A stretch of DNA of 64,000 nt from Capra hircus (lineage: Eukaryota; Chordata; Mammalia; Artiodactyla; Bovidae). The stretch spans positions 42,702,134 through 42,766,133 of the forward strand of contig NC_030831.1 of NCBI RefSeq assembly GCF_001704415.2, in the 5' to 3' direction. Position 1 is the first letter of the stretch; each line of letters opens with the position of its first letter. The notes under the pieces were generated by a model that was not told the DNA's origin, ran no database searches, and saw nothing but the letters and a program-made list of their open reading frames with translations. Positions 47,742 to 59,820 of this stretch are shown here, piece by piece. The translations under genes and the position numbers were made by a program.

Positions 47742-48689
47742 GATCAGGAAGTAGAAAGAACAGCAAAGACCTCCAGTATGAACAGTAAGTCATTTTTGTC
47801 CCTGGAGGAGGTCCACACAGGCTTTAAAGGTGAGAGAATGATGAGGGATCAGTGTTTCCAAAACTTAGTTCCTGTGCGACACGGGTGCGACACACACCTG
47901 TAAATAAGAGAACTCCTAACAAGGCACACACCAGTGCCCTGACCTAAAAGCCCACGGGGTTTCCCTAGGAGCAGCAGTAACATCTGTGCTCCAGACATCT
48001 GTCAGAGGCAGAAACTCAACAGCTGCCCTCCAACCCCCGCGTGTGAGAGAGAAGTCCACGTCTGCAGCTCAGCCTCGGAGCACAGGCAGGGCTCCAGCAA
48101 GGCTGGGTGCCGGCAGAAGAGTCAGGAACAGCCCCTGGTGCGGACAGTCAGGGCCACCTGGAGGCCCAGGTACATGGCGTCACGCTGAGCGCCTCGGCCT
48201 GAAGCAAACGCATCCTTTTGTTGCCCTGCAGAGTCTGGGTTTTCACCCTGTGGAAGAGATAAGTGAGGAAATAGCTGCAGTTCTTTCATTTGCTGAAGCA
48301 ACTGTTCGTGCAGGGCTCACAGCCTCTCTCAGCGTCCTCTTCCTGAGGCTGAGTAAGTGGAACCGACACCAAGCTGCACCAGTAAGACTCGCTCTGCTTC
48401 TGAGAAACCTACTGGTTCTTATCTCACGAGCTCCGAATTCTTCATGTGATGACTTCCCTCTTGGACTTGGCTGCTTCGGTGCTTGGGCTTTCCTGTGACT
48501 TCATCCCTGCTAAATTCTGCAGAACCTTGGGAATTCACTTTATTCTGGGTGTATTTTTTTTTTCCTATGCTCTGTATCATGCTATATGTTATTAGGTGTA
48601 TAGGTAGACAGTAAGCCATTATAAAGCTTCTGATAACCTTGAAGGCACTGGTTTCACTAGTGTAACCAGTATCGTTCTATTAAGTTTGC
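47742..48689. other. intronic GC-rich sequence with a 170-aa frame
   Basis: No repeat recognised. 47986-48498 (+) is open for 170 codons with an Arg/Ala/Pro-rich start and a Leu-rich end. No domain recognised, and it is antisense to PIEZO2. Confidence 0.4.
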
Positions 48690-49932
48690 CCATGGAATAA
48701 GTTGGGAGAAAATAACAATAAAATAAATTTCAAAAATATAAAAACAGCTCAAACAGCTCAATATGAAAAAAAAGAAAACAATCAAAATATGGGCAGATGA
48801 CCTAAACAGACCTTTCTCCAAAGAAGACAGCCAGACAACAGGCAGATGAAAAATGCTCAATGTTGCTAATTATTAGAGAAATGCAAATCAAAACTGCAAT
48901 GAGGTATCACCTCACTCCCACCAGAATGGCCATCATCAAAAAGCCTGCAAATAATGAATGCTGGAGAGAATGTGGAGAGAAGAGAACCCTCCTACACTGT
49001 TGGTGGGAATGTAAATTGGTGCAACAACTATGGAGGACAGTATATAGGTTCCTCAAAAATTCAAAATACAGCTATCATATGATCTAACAACCCCACTCCT
49101 GGGCATGTGTCTGGAAAAGATGAAAATTAAAATTCAAAAAGACACACGCACAATATTCAAAAAATTACATTAGCCAAGATAGACAATCTAAATGTCCATT
49201 GACAGATGAATGGATAAAGAAGATGTGATACATATACACAATGGAATATTATCCAGGCATTAAAAAAATATGAAATAATGCCAGTTGCAGCAACATGGAT
49301 GGACTTAGAGGTTATCATACTACATGAAGTCAGAAAGAAAGAGACAAACATCATATGATATCACCTCTACGTGGAATCTAAAAAAAAAAATGATACAAAT
49401 GAACTCATTTATAAAACAAACTCACAGACACAGAAAACAAACTAAAGGTTACCAAGGGGGAAAGGGAAGAGGGAATAAATCAGGAATTTGGGATTAATAG
49501 ATACACACTACTATATATAAAATAGATAAACAAGAACCTACTGTATAGCACAGGGAACTATATTAAATATCCTGTAATAATCTATAATGAAAAATAATCT
49601 GAATATATAATATCATACATATATATCATGATGGGTGGTGGTAGTGGTTTTGATCTCTCAACCATGTCTGACTCTTTGCAACCCTAGGGACTGTAGCCCA
49701 GCAGGTTCTTCTGTCCATGGAATTTTCTAGACAAGAATACTGGAGTGGCTTGTCATTCCCTTCTCCAGGGAATCTTCCCAGCCCAGGGATCGAACCCAGG
49801 TCTCCCACATTGCAGACAGATTCTTTACTGTCTGAGCTCCAGTAAAGCCCATATATATATATGCCTTTCTGTACACCTAAAATACTGTAAATCAACTAAA
49901 CTTCAGCTTGAAAAATACATAAATAAATAAAA
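48690..49932 (+). repeat. L1 3' end (ORF2 C-terminus and 3'-UTR), split by a Bov-tA
   Basis: Consensus order is well kept: atgggcagatgacctaaaca, gagaaatgcaaatcaaaact, ttggtgggaatgtaaattgg, cagatgaatggataaagaag, atagcacagggaactatatt, then after the SINE gtacacctaaaatactgtaa and an A-rich tail. Only short frames remain. Confidence 0.93.
49632..49850 (-). repeat. Bov-tA SINE, antisense, nested in L1
   Basis: Antisense body and head (ctcaaccatgtctgactctt to actgtctgagctccagtaaa) inserted in the ATATAT tract of the L1 3'-UTR, which continues on the other side. Confidence 0.93.
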
Positions 49933-50432
49933 CTGGGTGAGAAGTAAAAATACGACAGGATCACACTTGGTTTTCATCAGCTCAAATACGGTAAGAGGTC
50001 CTTGGCATCTTAGCTTCTGTATAACTTTCTTCTTCTCCAGATTTACTATAAAGCAGCATAGCCATAAAAACCATACCACTTATTCACATAGAATTCATCA
50101 TGTTATATTTGGATGATGTAAAATACTTGCAGAGAAGAACCACAAGCCTTCAAACCGCTGAGCTGGCAGTATTATGTCTAAGGTGTATTTTCTTTCCCTG
50201 ATATTTAACTCAAACTTATTTAACGACAGGAAATTAAAAGGTAAGTATACCCCTGGCAAGTGTAAGCCAGGGCCCTGATTTCAGACTCTCCATCCATTCC
50301 AAAAGTTTAGGCCCAATCCCATTTCGCCGTTTCCTCCACCATTTTCAATACTCATGAGCTCTGGGATGCGGTTCCCTGAATGAAAACCTCCTGCATGAGG
50401 ACTGGACTGCACCTATGGGGGAGGGGGCATCG
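49933..50432. other. intronic unique sequence
   Basis: Nothing recognised. Confidence 0.5.
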
Positions 50433-50565
50433 CACGGTAGTTAAGGAAGTGCCCAGAATCAGAACCCAAAACATGGGTGCCTCTGTTGGCTCTGCTACTT
50501 CTTATTGATGGTGCTTTAGATGAACTGTGTAGCTTCAATTTCTTCATTTGTAAAATGCAATACAA
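50433..50565 (-). repeat. MIR SINE, antisense
   Basis: ttggctctgctacttcttat, then atgaactgtgtagcttcaat and ttcttcatttgtaaaatgca follow the antisense MIR core. Confidence 0.72.
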
Positions 50566-50639
50566 ATGAGCTCCATGCAACCCTTAGGTACAGCTGAGAC
50601 AGACAAATTAGATCACATATGATGCTTTTAGAAATTATA

Positions 50640-50918
50640 GACTTCAAAAACTTATGGCTACCAAAAGGGAAAGGTGGGGAGGGGATAGACTGGGAGACTG
50701 GGGTTAACAAATGCAAGCTACTATATACAAAATAGATACTGAACAAGGACCTCCTGTATAGCACAGGGAACTCTGCTCAATATTCTGTAATAACCTATAC
50801 AGGGAACAGAATCTGACAAAAAATGGTAAGTGTATATGTATAACTGAATCAATCTGCTGTACACCTGAAACTAACACTGACACTGTGCTCCAATATAAAA
50901 TAAAAAGTAAATTAAAAA
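50640..50918 (+). repeat. L1 3' end with TSD
   Basis: L1 3'-UTR from acttatggctaccaaaaggg through gtacacctgaaactaacact to the A-rich tail. Target duplication agaaattata at 50630-50639 and 50919-50928 shows a complete 5'-truncated insertion. Confidence 0.92.
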
Positions 50919-50928
50919 AGAAATTATA

Positions 50929-52077
50929 AAGGGCAATGATCAATTTTTCAATTTTTTTCCATTTCTTGAAGATAACAGAGAAGACAGTAAGGATCATGAC
51001 CACCACTGCTGACTTGACCAGAAGTGGATGGATAAGTGAATTCTTACCCAAAATACCAGACCCAGGGGGCACTGCCTATAGCACAACTGATTCACAAAAT
51101 TAGTCCTCACAAGACTCACACTGTCTGCAGGATTTCACAGTGAAGATGAAAAGAATGGAAGAGGGAAGTTAAGAAGAGAAAGAAAGGAAGTGGGAAGGAA
51201 ATACCCTTGGACGATGAGAGTCATAAAGCACTAGGCACGGTCTGCACACAGGCACAGGGGCTGGGCTGCTGGGCACGGATTAGGTGGCGGGAACACATGC
51301 TCTGCGGAACGTAACAGCCGGGCACTGACTGGACTTCTTCCCACAAATGAAGCTTTCTATAGGCAGAAGGGGAAAAAAGGAGTGCCAAGTTCCAGGATAG
51401 GGTAGAGACATCATTTTAACAGACTTCTTGAAAACACAGGCTGCTTTGGGGAAGTTTCTGTGATGCCCCACAATCTGGCTTTATGTCACAGTACTTCATT
51501 CCTTGCAAACATTCAGGCGAATGTTCTGAGTTCTCCTAACTCATTCTGTCCCTTCTTCTCCTCTCCTGGACATAAATAACCCCTTTCTGACGTTGGATCT
51601 ATTGAAAATGCACGCTAACACACTCCCACACATGCACACACACACACTTTCTTCTCTACTCCATCACCACCCTCAGGATCAAAACTTAGCAGCTAAAGTA
51701 CTTGATATGTTAAGATCCCCCAAGGATATCTCTTCCTGATGCTTTATTACAAACAGGAAATACAATTGCATTAACCCCCCAGCCCCTCCCCCCAAGACTC
51801 ACAGACTCAGACCCTTTAACAGAGAGCCTCACAAATCCAACAGCCTCAGATAAACTGCCGCCTGGAGAATCACACGTTCATCCCACCCAGATGGCATGGC
51901 CTTGCTTGCACATTTCAGAAGACATCGCAAAAACACACAGGGTTGTTGGCCAAACACTGTCTGAAACACAGACTACAAATCAATGACACCCAAGTAAAAT
52001 CAGAGCTTTCAGGAACTGCTCCCCCCATCCTCTTTAGTTACAGAATATATAATATACATTTATATATCATTTATATC
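50929..52077. other. intronic unique sequence
   Basis: No repeat recognised besides a short CA run near 51635-51649 and a C run near 51776-51793. Confidence 0.55.
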
Positions 52078-52275
52078 ATGGTGGCTCAGACAGTTAGGAA
52101 TCTGCCTACAATGCAGGATACCTGGGTTCAATCACTGGGTCAGGAAGATCCCCTGGAAAAGGGAATGGCTACCCACTCCAGTATTCTTGCCTGTAGAATT
52201 CCATGGACAGAGGAGCCTGGTGGGCCACAGTCTGTGGGGTTGCAAAGAGTAGGACATGACTGAGCAACTAACAAC
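52078..52275 (+). repeat. Bov-tA SINE, slightly 5'-truncated
   Basis: Head begins at catggtggctcagacagtta and the body ends at gacatgactgagcaactaac. Confidence 0.94.
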
Positions 52276-52304
52276 TCAAACTCTAGCTACTTATACTGTT
52301 ATTC

Positions 52305-52392
52305 ATCATACTTATCATATTATTGACATGATCTCACACTTATCCATCATAATATTCATCATATTATCGACATGATGTTACACTTATCCATT
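52305..52392 (+). repeat. Two-copy tandem duplication, 44-bp period
   Basis: catattattgacatgatctc...cacttatccatc (from 52316) recurs as catattatcgacatgatgtt...cacttatccatt (from 52360). It directly follows the SINE tail. Confidence 0.8.
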
Positions 52393-53974
52393 GACTCTTA
52401 ATTTCCAAGTATAATCTCAGGATTAGATGGGAAACTCCTTGAATTTAGAGATGTTGACTTATTTACATTTCTTTGTACCCTGAATCCTAACTTAGAAAAT
52501 CTCCAGTGAAGACTTCAGAGATGATGGGTATCCTGAGAATACAGTGAGAAGGTAACCATCATTACCACTATTAAAGAGATAACCGTGTCTCATGTCTGTG
52601 GTGTCATTAAGTTAGTTACCTCCATGGAAGCTCTGCTGCCATTACTGAGTGAGAGCTTGAGAGGACTTGACCTGGAACATTGAGATGCTCAGGACTGCAC
52701 CGTTTATATAGAAAATGCATTGTCTGCTGTTACCTATGTGCCTCTATAGATTACTTCCTAACTTTATACTTAGGATAGAGTACTTCCCTTTCTGAAATGT
52801 TTTCTTCTACCCTCGGAGCTCTACCCCTCAAATGAACCTCATTGTGGAGGTGAAAAGCATGTTTTGGTTTCATCATTAAGTTCTTGCACTTAGGGCTACT
52901 TTCCTTTCTAGGATGTTTGATTGGATTCCCTCACTCTCCTTTCTCCAAAATGCTTGTTTTTCATAACTTAAATTCAAATAGTACTCACAATAAATGGTTA
53001 CTTAAAATTACTTTTTTTTTTTTTTTTCAGGAAAAACAGTATCAATGAGGCCAAATAAGTGGGGTTAGTGGGAACTGCCTAAAAGGCCCTGAAATGCCAC
53101 AGTTGTAGCTGTTTTGGACAAAGCGGCTCCCTCTGGTGGAAACAGAACCTTCTCTGGATGGACTGGACCACATCACACAGCCCAGAACCTGGGGGTGTCT
53201 TCTGAAGATGTGAGAATGGGGGAGGAGGAGTCTGCTGTTGGTATTTGGATGATCCATGGCAGGTGGGAAAACTGAATCACTGAATGGTTTATCTTCAGTT
53301 AAGCTGCTCTAATCACTGACCCCAATCCTCTGGGGTAATTGGCCAGGGGGAACCTGAATGGTGAGGTACAGGCACATATAGGCACTTGAAGATTAGGTAC
53401 AACTCACATGCTCCTCAAATTTAATTCCGAGGCTCCAAGATGGGGGAGAAAGAACAAGCCGACCAAGTGCAGGAGCTGAGAGGCCCACACAGATTAAAGG
53501 AGGGGTTACTGGGCCTCATGGCCCTCGACCCACAGAGGAACAAAGATGTGATTTCAGAGCAAACAGCACACAGAACCCCTCCTGAGACTCAGACACTCAC
53601 TCTAATTGTTGCTAAAGGTCAGTGAATTTTTAAACTAAATAGTTGGAACTAGAGGAAATCTGATGTTCGTCATTGTTTATTTTACCACATTATTTGCCCG
53701 CATCTGTGGTTTTTTTGTGTTTAGACTACATTTGTTCATTTTCCTGCTCCGTGAATTATATGGATCTTCTTAATGTGAGAAACAGTACATATTACTGAAT
53801 TGTTTTAATACCACTTAAAAACATATAACTATTCTAAAATCTAGAGAACTGAGTAAAACAGCCTATAAGGAACTCATCTACTTGTTACATCTTCATGTAA
53901 TTCTTGACACAGTAACATCTCAGCACTCAACATCTATATTGACACTTTGTGCAAAATTCAGCCGCATCAAAAAT
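52393..53974. other. intronic unique sequence
   Basis: Contains a pure T run of about 18 bases ending at 53028. Otherwise nothing recognised. Confidence 0.55.
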
Positions 53975-54145
53975 TATAACTTGCCTGTAGCACAGGGAAC
54001 TCTACCCAGTGCTCTGAGGTCCCCGAAATGGGAAGGAAATTCAAAAAAGAGGGGCAATATGCATACAGCTGATTCACTTTGCCGTACAATACAAACTAAC
54101 ATAACACTGTAAAGCAACTATACTCCAATAAAAATTAATTTTTAA
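53975..54145 (+). repeat. L1 3' end
   Basis: ctgtagcacagggaactcta, gctgattcactttgccgtac, gtaaagcaactatactccaa, then aaaattaa and an A-rich end. Confidence 0.88.
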
Positions 54146-54411
54146 AAAGTTATGAAACTGAGCAGAAAGAGTGTCTCCTCCTCATTCCAACCAGGTCCCA
54201 CTGTCCTGACAGTGGGGCCATATTCTGAGCTCCTGGCAGATAGTGACTGTTCACACATCTATGTTCTCTCCAGGAGAGACTTGGTCCTTAAGGAGGAAGA
54301 CAATGCTGGGCATCCTGTAACCATCGCCCCCCAAGAGTCCTAATGCGTGTTCATTCAGCTCAACCCTGAGCCCCACATTCCAGTGCAAAACATATACATT
54401 TAACTTTCATC

Positions 54412-54622
54412 AGGGCTTCCCAAGTGGCACTAGAGGTAAAGAATCCGCTTGCCAGTGGAGGAGATGCAAGAGACACGAGTTCAATCCCTGGGTTGAAAGA
54501 TCCCCTGGAGTAGAAAATGGCAACACACTCCAGTAATCTTGCCTAGGAAATCCTATGGACAGAGGAGACTGGTGGGCTACAGTCTACGGGGTTGCAAAGA
54601 GTTGGACACGACTGTGTGACTG

Positions 54623-54628
<6 letters not shown>
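54412..54628 (+). repeat. Bov-tA SINE whose tail has become a microsatellite
   Basis: Head gggcttcccaagtggcacta and a body ending at acgactgtgtgactgagcac, which runs straight into (AC)n. Confidence 0.94.

Positions 54629-54663
<35 letters not shown>
54625..54663 (+). repeat. (CA)n microsatellite
   Basis: About 18 CA units, with one CG step near the end, directly continuous with the SINE tail. Confidence 0.97.
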
Positions 54664-54954
54664 CTCTTGTTGCTTGCAGCAGTGACGCTCAGTGATGATG
54701 CCCTGAACACTGAGCGGATAATACTGACCACTGGTCCTTGGGGAAACACAGTAGGATCCTGGAAGCCTCTGGTTACAACATTTTCATCAACCGATCAATA
54801 GTAACCTGTTTAGAGACACCTTATTCAATACCTATTGCAGATTCATCAACATTGAACTCACAGCCAACAGCGCTGTGACTCCTGCTTAAATGTAGTCTCT
54901 CTGATGAATGTATTTTCCCCACAAGGCACATCCCAGGCTCCTTTTTGTTTCATT

Positions 54955-55555
54955 TTAAAAAACTGAATTCAGATATGTATCAATATAAATATTAATTTAT
55001 ATTATATTATATTCAGATTATTTTCTATTATAGGTATCACAAGATATTAAATAGATTTCCCTGTGCTATACAGTAGGTCTTTATTGTTCATCTGTTTATA
55101 TGTAGCAGTTTTTATCTTCTAATCCCAAACTCCTAATTCATCCCTCCCTGATCCCCTTTCCCTGTGGTAACCATAGTTTTTTTTTTCCATGTCTGTGAGT
55201 CTTTTTTTGTTTTATAAGTTCATTTGTATCATTTCTTTCAATTCTACACGTAAGTGATATCATATGATATTTATCTTTGTCTGACTTGCTTCACTTAGTA
55301 CGGTAATCTCTAGGTCCATCCATGTTGCTGAAAATGGCATTATTTCATTTTTTCTTTTTATGGCTGAGTAATATTACACTATGTATACACACCACATCTT
55401 CTTTATCTATTCATCTGTCAATGGACATGATGGTTGCTTCCATGTCCTGGCTACTGTAAACAGTGCTGCTATGAACATTGGGGTGCATGTATCTTTCCGA
55501 ATAGAGTTTTCTCTAAATATATGTCCAGGAGTGGGATTGCATAATCATATGTCCA
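54955..55555 (-). repeat. L1 3' region, antisense
   Basis: ccctgtgctatacagtaggt, ccctgtggtaaccatag, ttctacacgtaagtgatatc, ggtccatccatgttgctgaa, gctatgaacattggggtgca, then aggagtgggattgca, in antisense L1 order. Confidence 0.92.
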
Positions 55556-55974
55556 ACCTTCCTGAGCTCAGGAAGTGCAGTGCACTTGAGGACATTTTAA
55601 GCAGCAATATCACCAACACAAAGAACAAAAGCGTTGTATACGTGGCACTAACTACTGTCCTGTTCAGTCTGAGCTGAACCCAAAAGGGGACCTGGTCTTG
55701 ACCTTCCTCAGCCGCACATGCACGGCTGGTAACTCCACTTTCCTGCCACTCCTCAAGGGTCCAACAGTGACCGTGAAAGCGCTGTGAGCATCACTTGGGG
55801 GTCACAAATGAATTTTAGCAGGTAGACGAATTAACAAACACAGAACCTGCCAATGATAAGGGATCAACCTATTCTAAAAAATTAAACACCCTTTTGTATT
55901 ATCACCTGGAGAGTAAATTTTTGGATTGTGGAGCTATGTTTACTTTTGTTCTCGGTGGTACTGCCGGTTCTCAA

Positions 55975-56043
55975 CATGTTATTTATAAAGAGTAAATGCC
56001 TCATCAATATTTGTCAGATGACTGAACGAATGAATGAAGGACT
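55975..56043 (+). repeat. L2 3' terminus scrap
   Basis: atatttgtcagatgactgaacgaatgaatg resembles the L2 tail. Short and diverged. Confidence 0.4.
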
Positions 56044-57544
56044 GAATCAACACTTCATCTGGCCCCCCACTCAGTGTAGGTCAATCTTCCTGCGACAGGT
56101 GGTCCCGAGAATTAACACAGGGGACTAGTTAATTCAGACTCTTGTCGGAGCATTACACACAGAATCCAAACAACAGCAAAATTCTGGACCACAAATATGT
56201 TTAATTCCCCAGGTAACTACCTCCCACCCCGCTCCTTCAATGCAACAAGCCAGTGTCTCATTTCCAAACAAAAATCCAAGCCCAGCCCCACGTCCAGAAG
56301 CCTGGCCTCTGGCTCCCTTTGGCTTGTCCGTGGGCCCACGACAGGCCTTTGTAAACGCCCCGGCTGCTGAATATTTGATGAGCAGCATCTGGCTGAATGA
56401 CAGAGCAGTCCCTGCCATCTACAGACAGACGCAGCCCTCCAGCCCCCATCACATCGTCAGCTCCTCTGATGGACAAGTGTTTGCTTCACTCTCACCTTCA
56501 TGAACAAGCAGCCAGCACAGCCAGCATGCACGATCGTGCCTTTCCAATAAGCTGGCCGTTGAATGAGCCTGGTGGCAAAGAGATGATTAATCCTCACCTA
56601 TTGCACAGTCCACAAGCAAGTAATTGAGAAACAGAGGAAAAACAGAGCAGTACGGTATCTGGGACCGGAAGACCTGGTCCTGCAGCTATGGTGCCCATCG
56701 CTCTGCTGTCCAGACCCGGCCTGGCCATTAGCCCTTCCTCCACTTGCCTCTGCGTCTCCACTGAGATGAAGCGGTGATGGATCTCTGTGGCCTCGGGGTG
56801 GCCAGGTCTCTCTGGGGAGACGAAGCAGGAACTTACAAGCTAACCACTGCCTGGTGGTCACTCAGGGCTCATCTCAAGGATGCTAGGGGGTCAGGAGGGG
56901 AGTTGACGGGATTGTGTTGAGCAAACAAACAGGACTCATCTTCAGGGGCCCGTGTGTTGCTGTAAAACATACCTTTTCTGTGCTCTCTCCTTTTCCCTGC
57001 AGGACCACTGCTGCCGCCTCCCCCAAGGGACCCCTTCCCCCGGGAGCACACGATCCTGTACTGGAGTATTTTTTTTTCTTGGTCAGCGAAACAGGGGTCA
57101 GAACTCAGGCTTCACACACACTCTTGGCCAGGACCCTGTGTCAGAGGCTCTTAGATGACCCACCTTTAGTGATTCTCTCTTAGATGTCTATATATAACAT
57201 AATCTATGGAATGAGATAAAGAAATGTGAATGGTCTTTTAGTCAAAACATGATAAATGAATAACTTTTAAGCATTCAGAAAAATATATTCTTGGGATCCT
57301 CTTCTCTGCTTAATGCTGAGAAAATATCCTAAATGGTGTTTGCAGTACAATAACCGCCCACTTACATTGTCACAAGGCAGCTGGAGTATATGCAAAAATC
57401 TCTTCACTTATTTTCACTCTGTATTAATTTCATAATAAAACCAGTAGAATGTGGGAAATGCCTGGGTTGGTAACTGAATTATTTATTTTAGAAGCTTTCA
57501 CTTATTGGATCAATTTTTTTTTAATGTTCATTTCAGGAATTATT
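56044..57544. other. intronic unique sequence
   Basis: No repeat recognised for 1.5 kb. GC-moderate, with short frames on both strands lacking recognisable domains. A candidate place to look for conserved non-coding sequence (see findings). Confidence 0.5.
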
Positions 57545-57645
57545 CATGAACCTCTGTGTGTTTCTCAGCTTCCTTTTCTGTAAAACATAAATAGTATGGA
57601 TTCGTATTTCTTGGGGTATTGGGAAGACTCAACGAGGTGTAGAAA
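57545..57645 (-). repeat. MIR SINE, antisense
   Basis: tttctcagcttccttttctg, then taaaacataaatagtatgga and attgggaagactcaacgagg follow the antisense MIR core. Confidence 0.65.
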
Positions 57646-58194
57646 GCTTGAGGGAGCCACCTGGCAGACACAAGCCCTGCATGTGTTACCTAGTGGTTCT
57701 TCCAATTAGCAATTAGCACTGCTTGAAACTTAAATGTAAGTCTTCATCTGAAAGGGTTCTTTTGTATGAATCTATGCAAACATACATGGGTCTGTTTAAG
57801 AGAAATGGTTATATGCAAAGCAAAGCCTAGACTCTAATAAGTCAATCCATCAAAAATTAGTCTCGTCCAGACTGTGAAGTAAATCAGCTTCAAAATTGAA
57901 GCAAATGGACTCCAGATACACAGAGAAGCAAATCAAATCAGCTGAACCCTTTCGAAGGGAAGATACATTTTTCAAGTAAAAGGGATGACCTCCTCCTCTG
58001 AGCTCTTTAACCATTTATTCAGCACAAGCACGGGACACGGTATCCATTAACTTGACTCCATGGCAGATGACTCAGTGTTCTGTCCAGGACCAGCATGTGG
58101 ACTCAACATGGGGGTGGGAAACCAGGACTCTTGGAACTGAAGGAACCTGCTGCCCAGGAATGTGTTGTTAATGCACATCCTGTGCTATTTCTTA
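57646..58194. other. intronic unique sequence
   Basis: Nothing recognised. Confidence 0.5.
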
Positions 58195-58262
58195 GTGTCC
58201 AAATGCCCAGGACAGTGCTGGTACAGGGCACCAGTGTGTGTCCGTCAAGTGAATAAACAAAA
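58195..58262 (+). repeat. L2 3' terminus
   Basis: aaatgcccaggacagtgctg followed by gtccgtcaagtgaataaaca fits the L2 tail. Confidence 0.5.
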
Positions 58263-58975
58263 GAGTCATTTCCACCTTGAATTAGCAAACTGACATCCAA
58301 TTCAGGCCCCTCACCCACTCCCGAACTTGTCTTGATGAACAGTACCTAAATCACGGTGAGGTCACACTACAGATTTGGTTGATCACAGCCAAATAAAATG
58401 CAAAGTTCAGGACTTCTGAGAACATCTCCTGACTCATATAATAATATGACCCTGTGTTTCCTGAGATGAGAATTATATGTGTGCCTGCAAGTTCTGTGTC
58501 ACTGAAAGCTCTTTGCCAAATTCAAAATAACCACTCCCCAAAAAAGAACAGATAAAATAACCTAAAAGTCTTACCATTAATTTATTCAAAAATTCAAGAA
58601 GCAAGCATCTCATCATTTTGGTAGCATTCTGTTTGGTTGGGCTGATATTGATAATAAAGCACTTACCCCCAAATAATTTGCTCAATTAAATATTTCCTTG
58701 CCTTTTGCTTTACGATGACATAATAAACCACAGTAATAATAAGCTTAATGGTATAAAGAGTAATAGTGTTTTTAACAAAAACCAGATGCCAGCAGTTTAA
58801 AATATCTGCTACTATTTCCTCTCTGACGTCTAAACACAACTTTACAAGTTACAGACCGCTCTGCCTCTTCACATCGGCAAACGCAGCATCATTTTTCTTT
58901 TCACAGGAGCCTTCAGTGACTCTGGTAAAGTGTTTCCTGGGTCAGAACATGAGGGTGAGGCCTTCTGGTGATTAC

Positions 58976-58977
<2 letters not shown>

Positions 58978-59035
<58 letters not shown>
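58978..59035 (+). repeat. (CA)29 microsatellite
   Basis: About 58 uninterrupted bases of CA repeat, the longest pure one in the window. Very likely polymorphic. Confidence 0.98.
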
Positions 59036-59040
<5 letters not shown>

Positions 59041-59764
59041 ATGATTATTACAATTTCCTCTTAAACTAGGACCCTGTTCAGAGCTGAAGAGAATAAAATA
59101 TTTTTCCTTATTATTTTCGAATAACTTTGTCAACAGTTTACGGAAATGAACCAACCCGACCTGCTAAATTGCTCACCTTTGTCCTCAAAGCACAATGAAG
59201 CCTCTCTTTGACCACCCGCCTTCTAACGCTATCCTCCTTCCAAATGTTGAAAGAGAGCCAAATTACGACAAAAAGACCTTTTTAATGACTTTTGAATCAT
59301 TGTAAACATAAGCAAACACAGCAGGGAAATTGCTACCTTGCTCAAAAAATATACAGAAAAGTTATGTAGGAAAAAAAAATTTAGAAACCCACCCCTTCAA
59401 CAAAAGGAGAAAATCTTCTCCACAAAAACCACATGTTGAAAAATATTTGGAAGGCATATCCTGAAAGTTTGGTCCTTTTGGTTTCCTTTGGCAACCTGAG
59501 TGCCTCAGCCAGGCCGGGACCCTTATGTGAGCTTCACCTGCTTCAGAAGGACCCGGCTTCCGTGACTGAACAGGGAGACCTAGGAAGACCCACCCAGGTA
59601 CCCAAAGCCCTTCCCTCCCCTCCACCCCCAGGGCTCTGTTCCCACCTATGAGTCGTTCAGTCTCAGAGAAAGCTTCCAGTGACTGAGGGTCCCTGAACCA
59701 AACAACAGCTTTGCAGTTAGAAATAATTACCCACCATAGACAACCCTTGTCTCTGGTCCTTCAG
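59036..59764. other. intronic unique sequence
   Basis: Nothing recognised. Confidence 0.5.
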
Positions 59765-59820
59765 CATGTTTGTGTGTGTGCACGTGTGTGTGTGTGCACA
59801 TGTGTGTGTGAGAGAGAGAC
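59765..59820 (+). repeat. (TG)n(AG)n compound microsatellite
   Basis: TG runs interrupted by GCAC steps, ending in a GAGAGAGA block. Confidence 0.95.

Noticed and set aside
52990..53260. Long T run followed by cag resembling a 3' splice site and exon on the plus strand
   Set aside because: Opposite to PIEZO2, no donor or recognisable product follows; more likely a poly-T relic.
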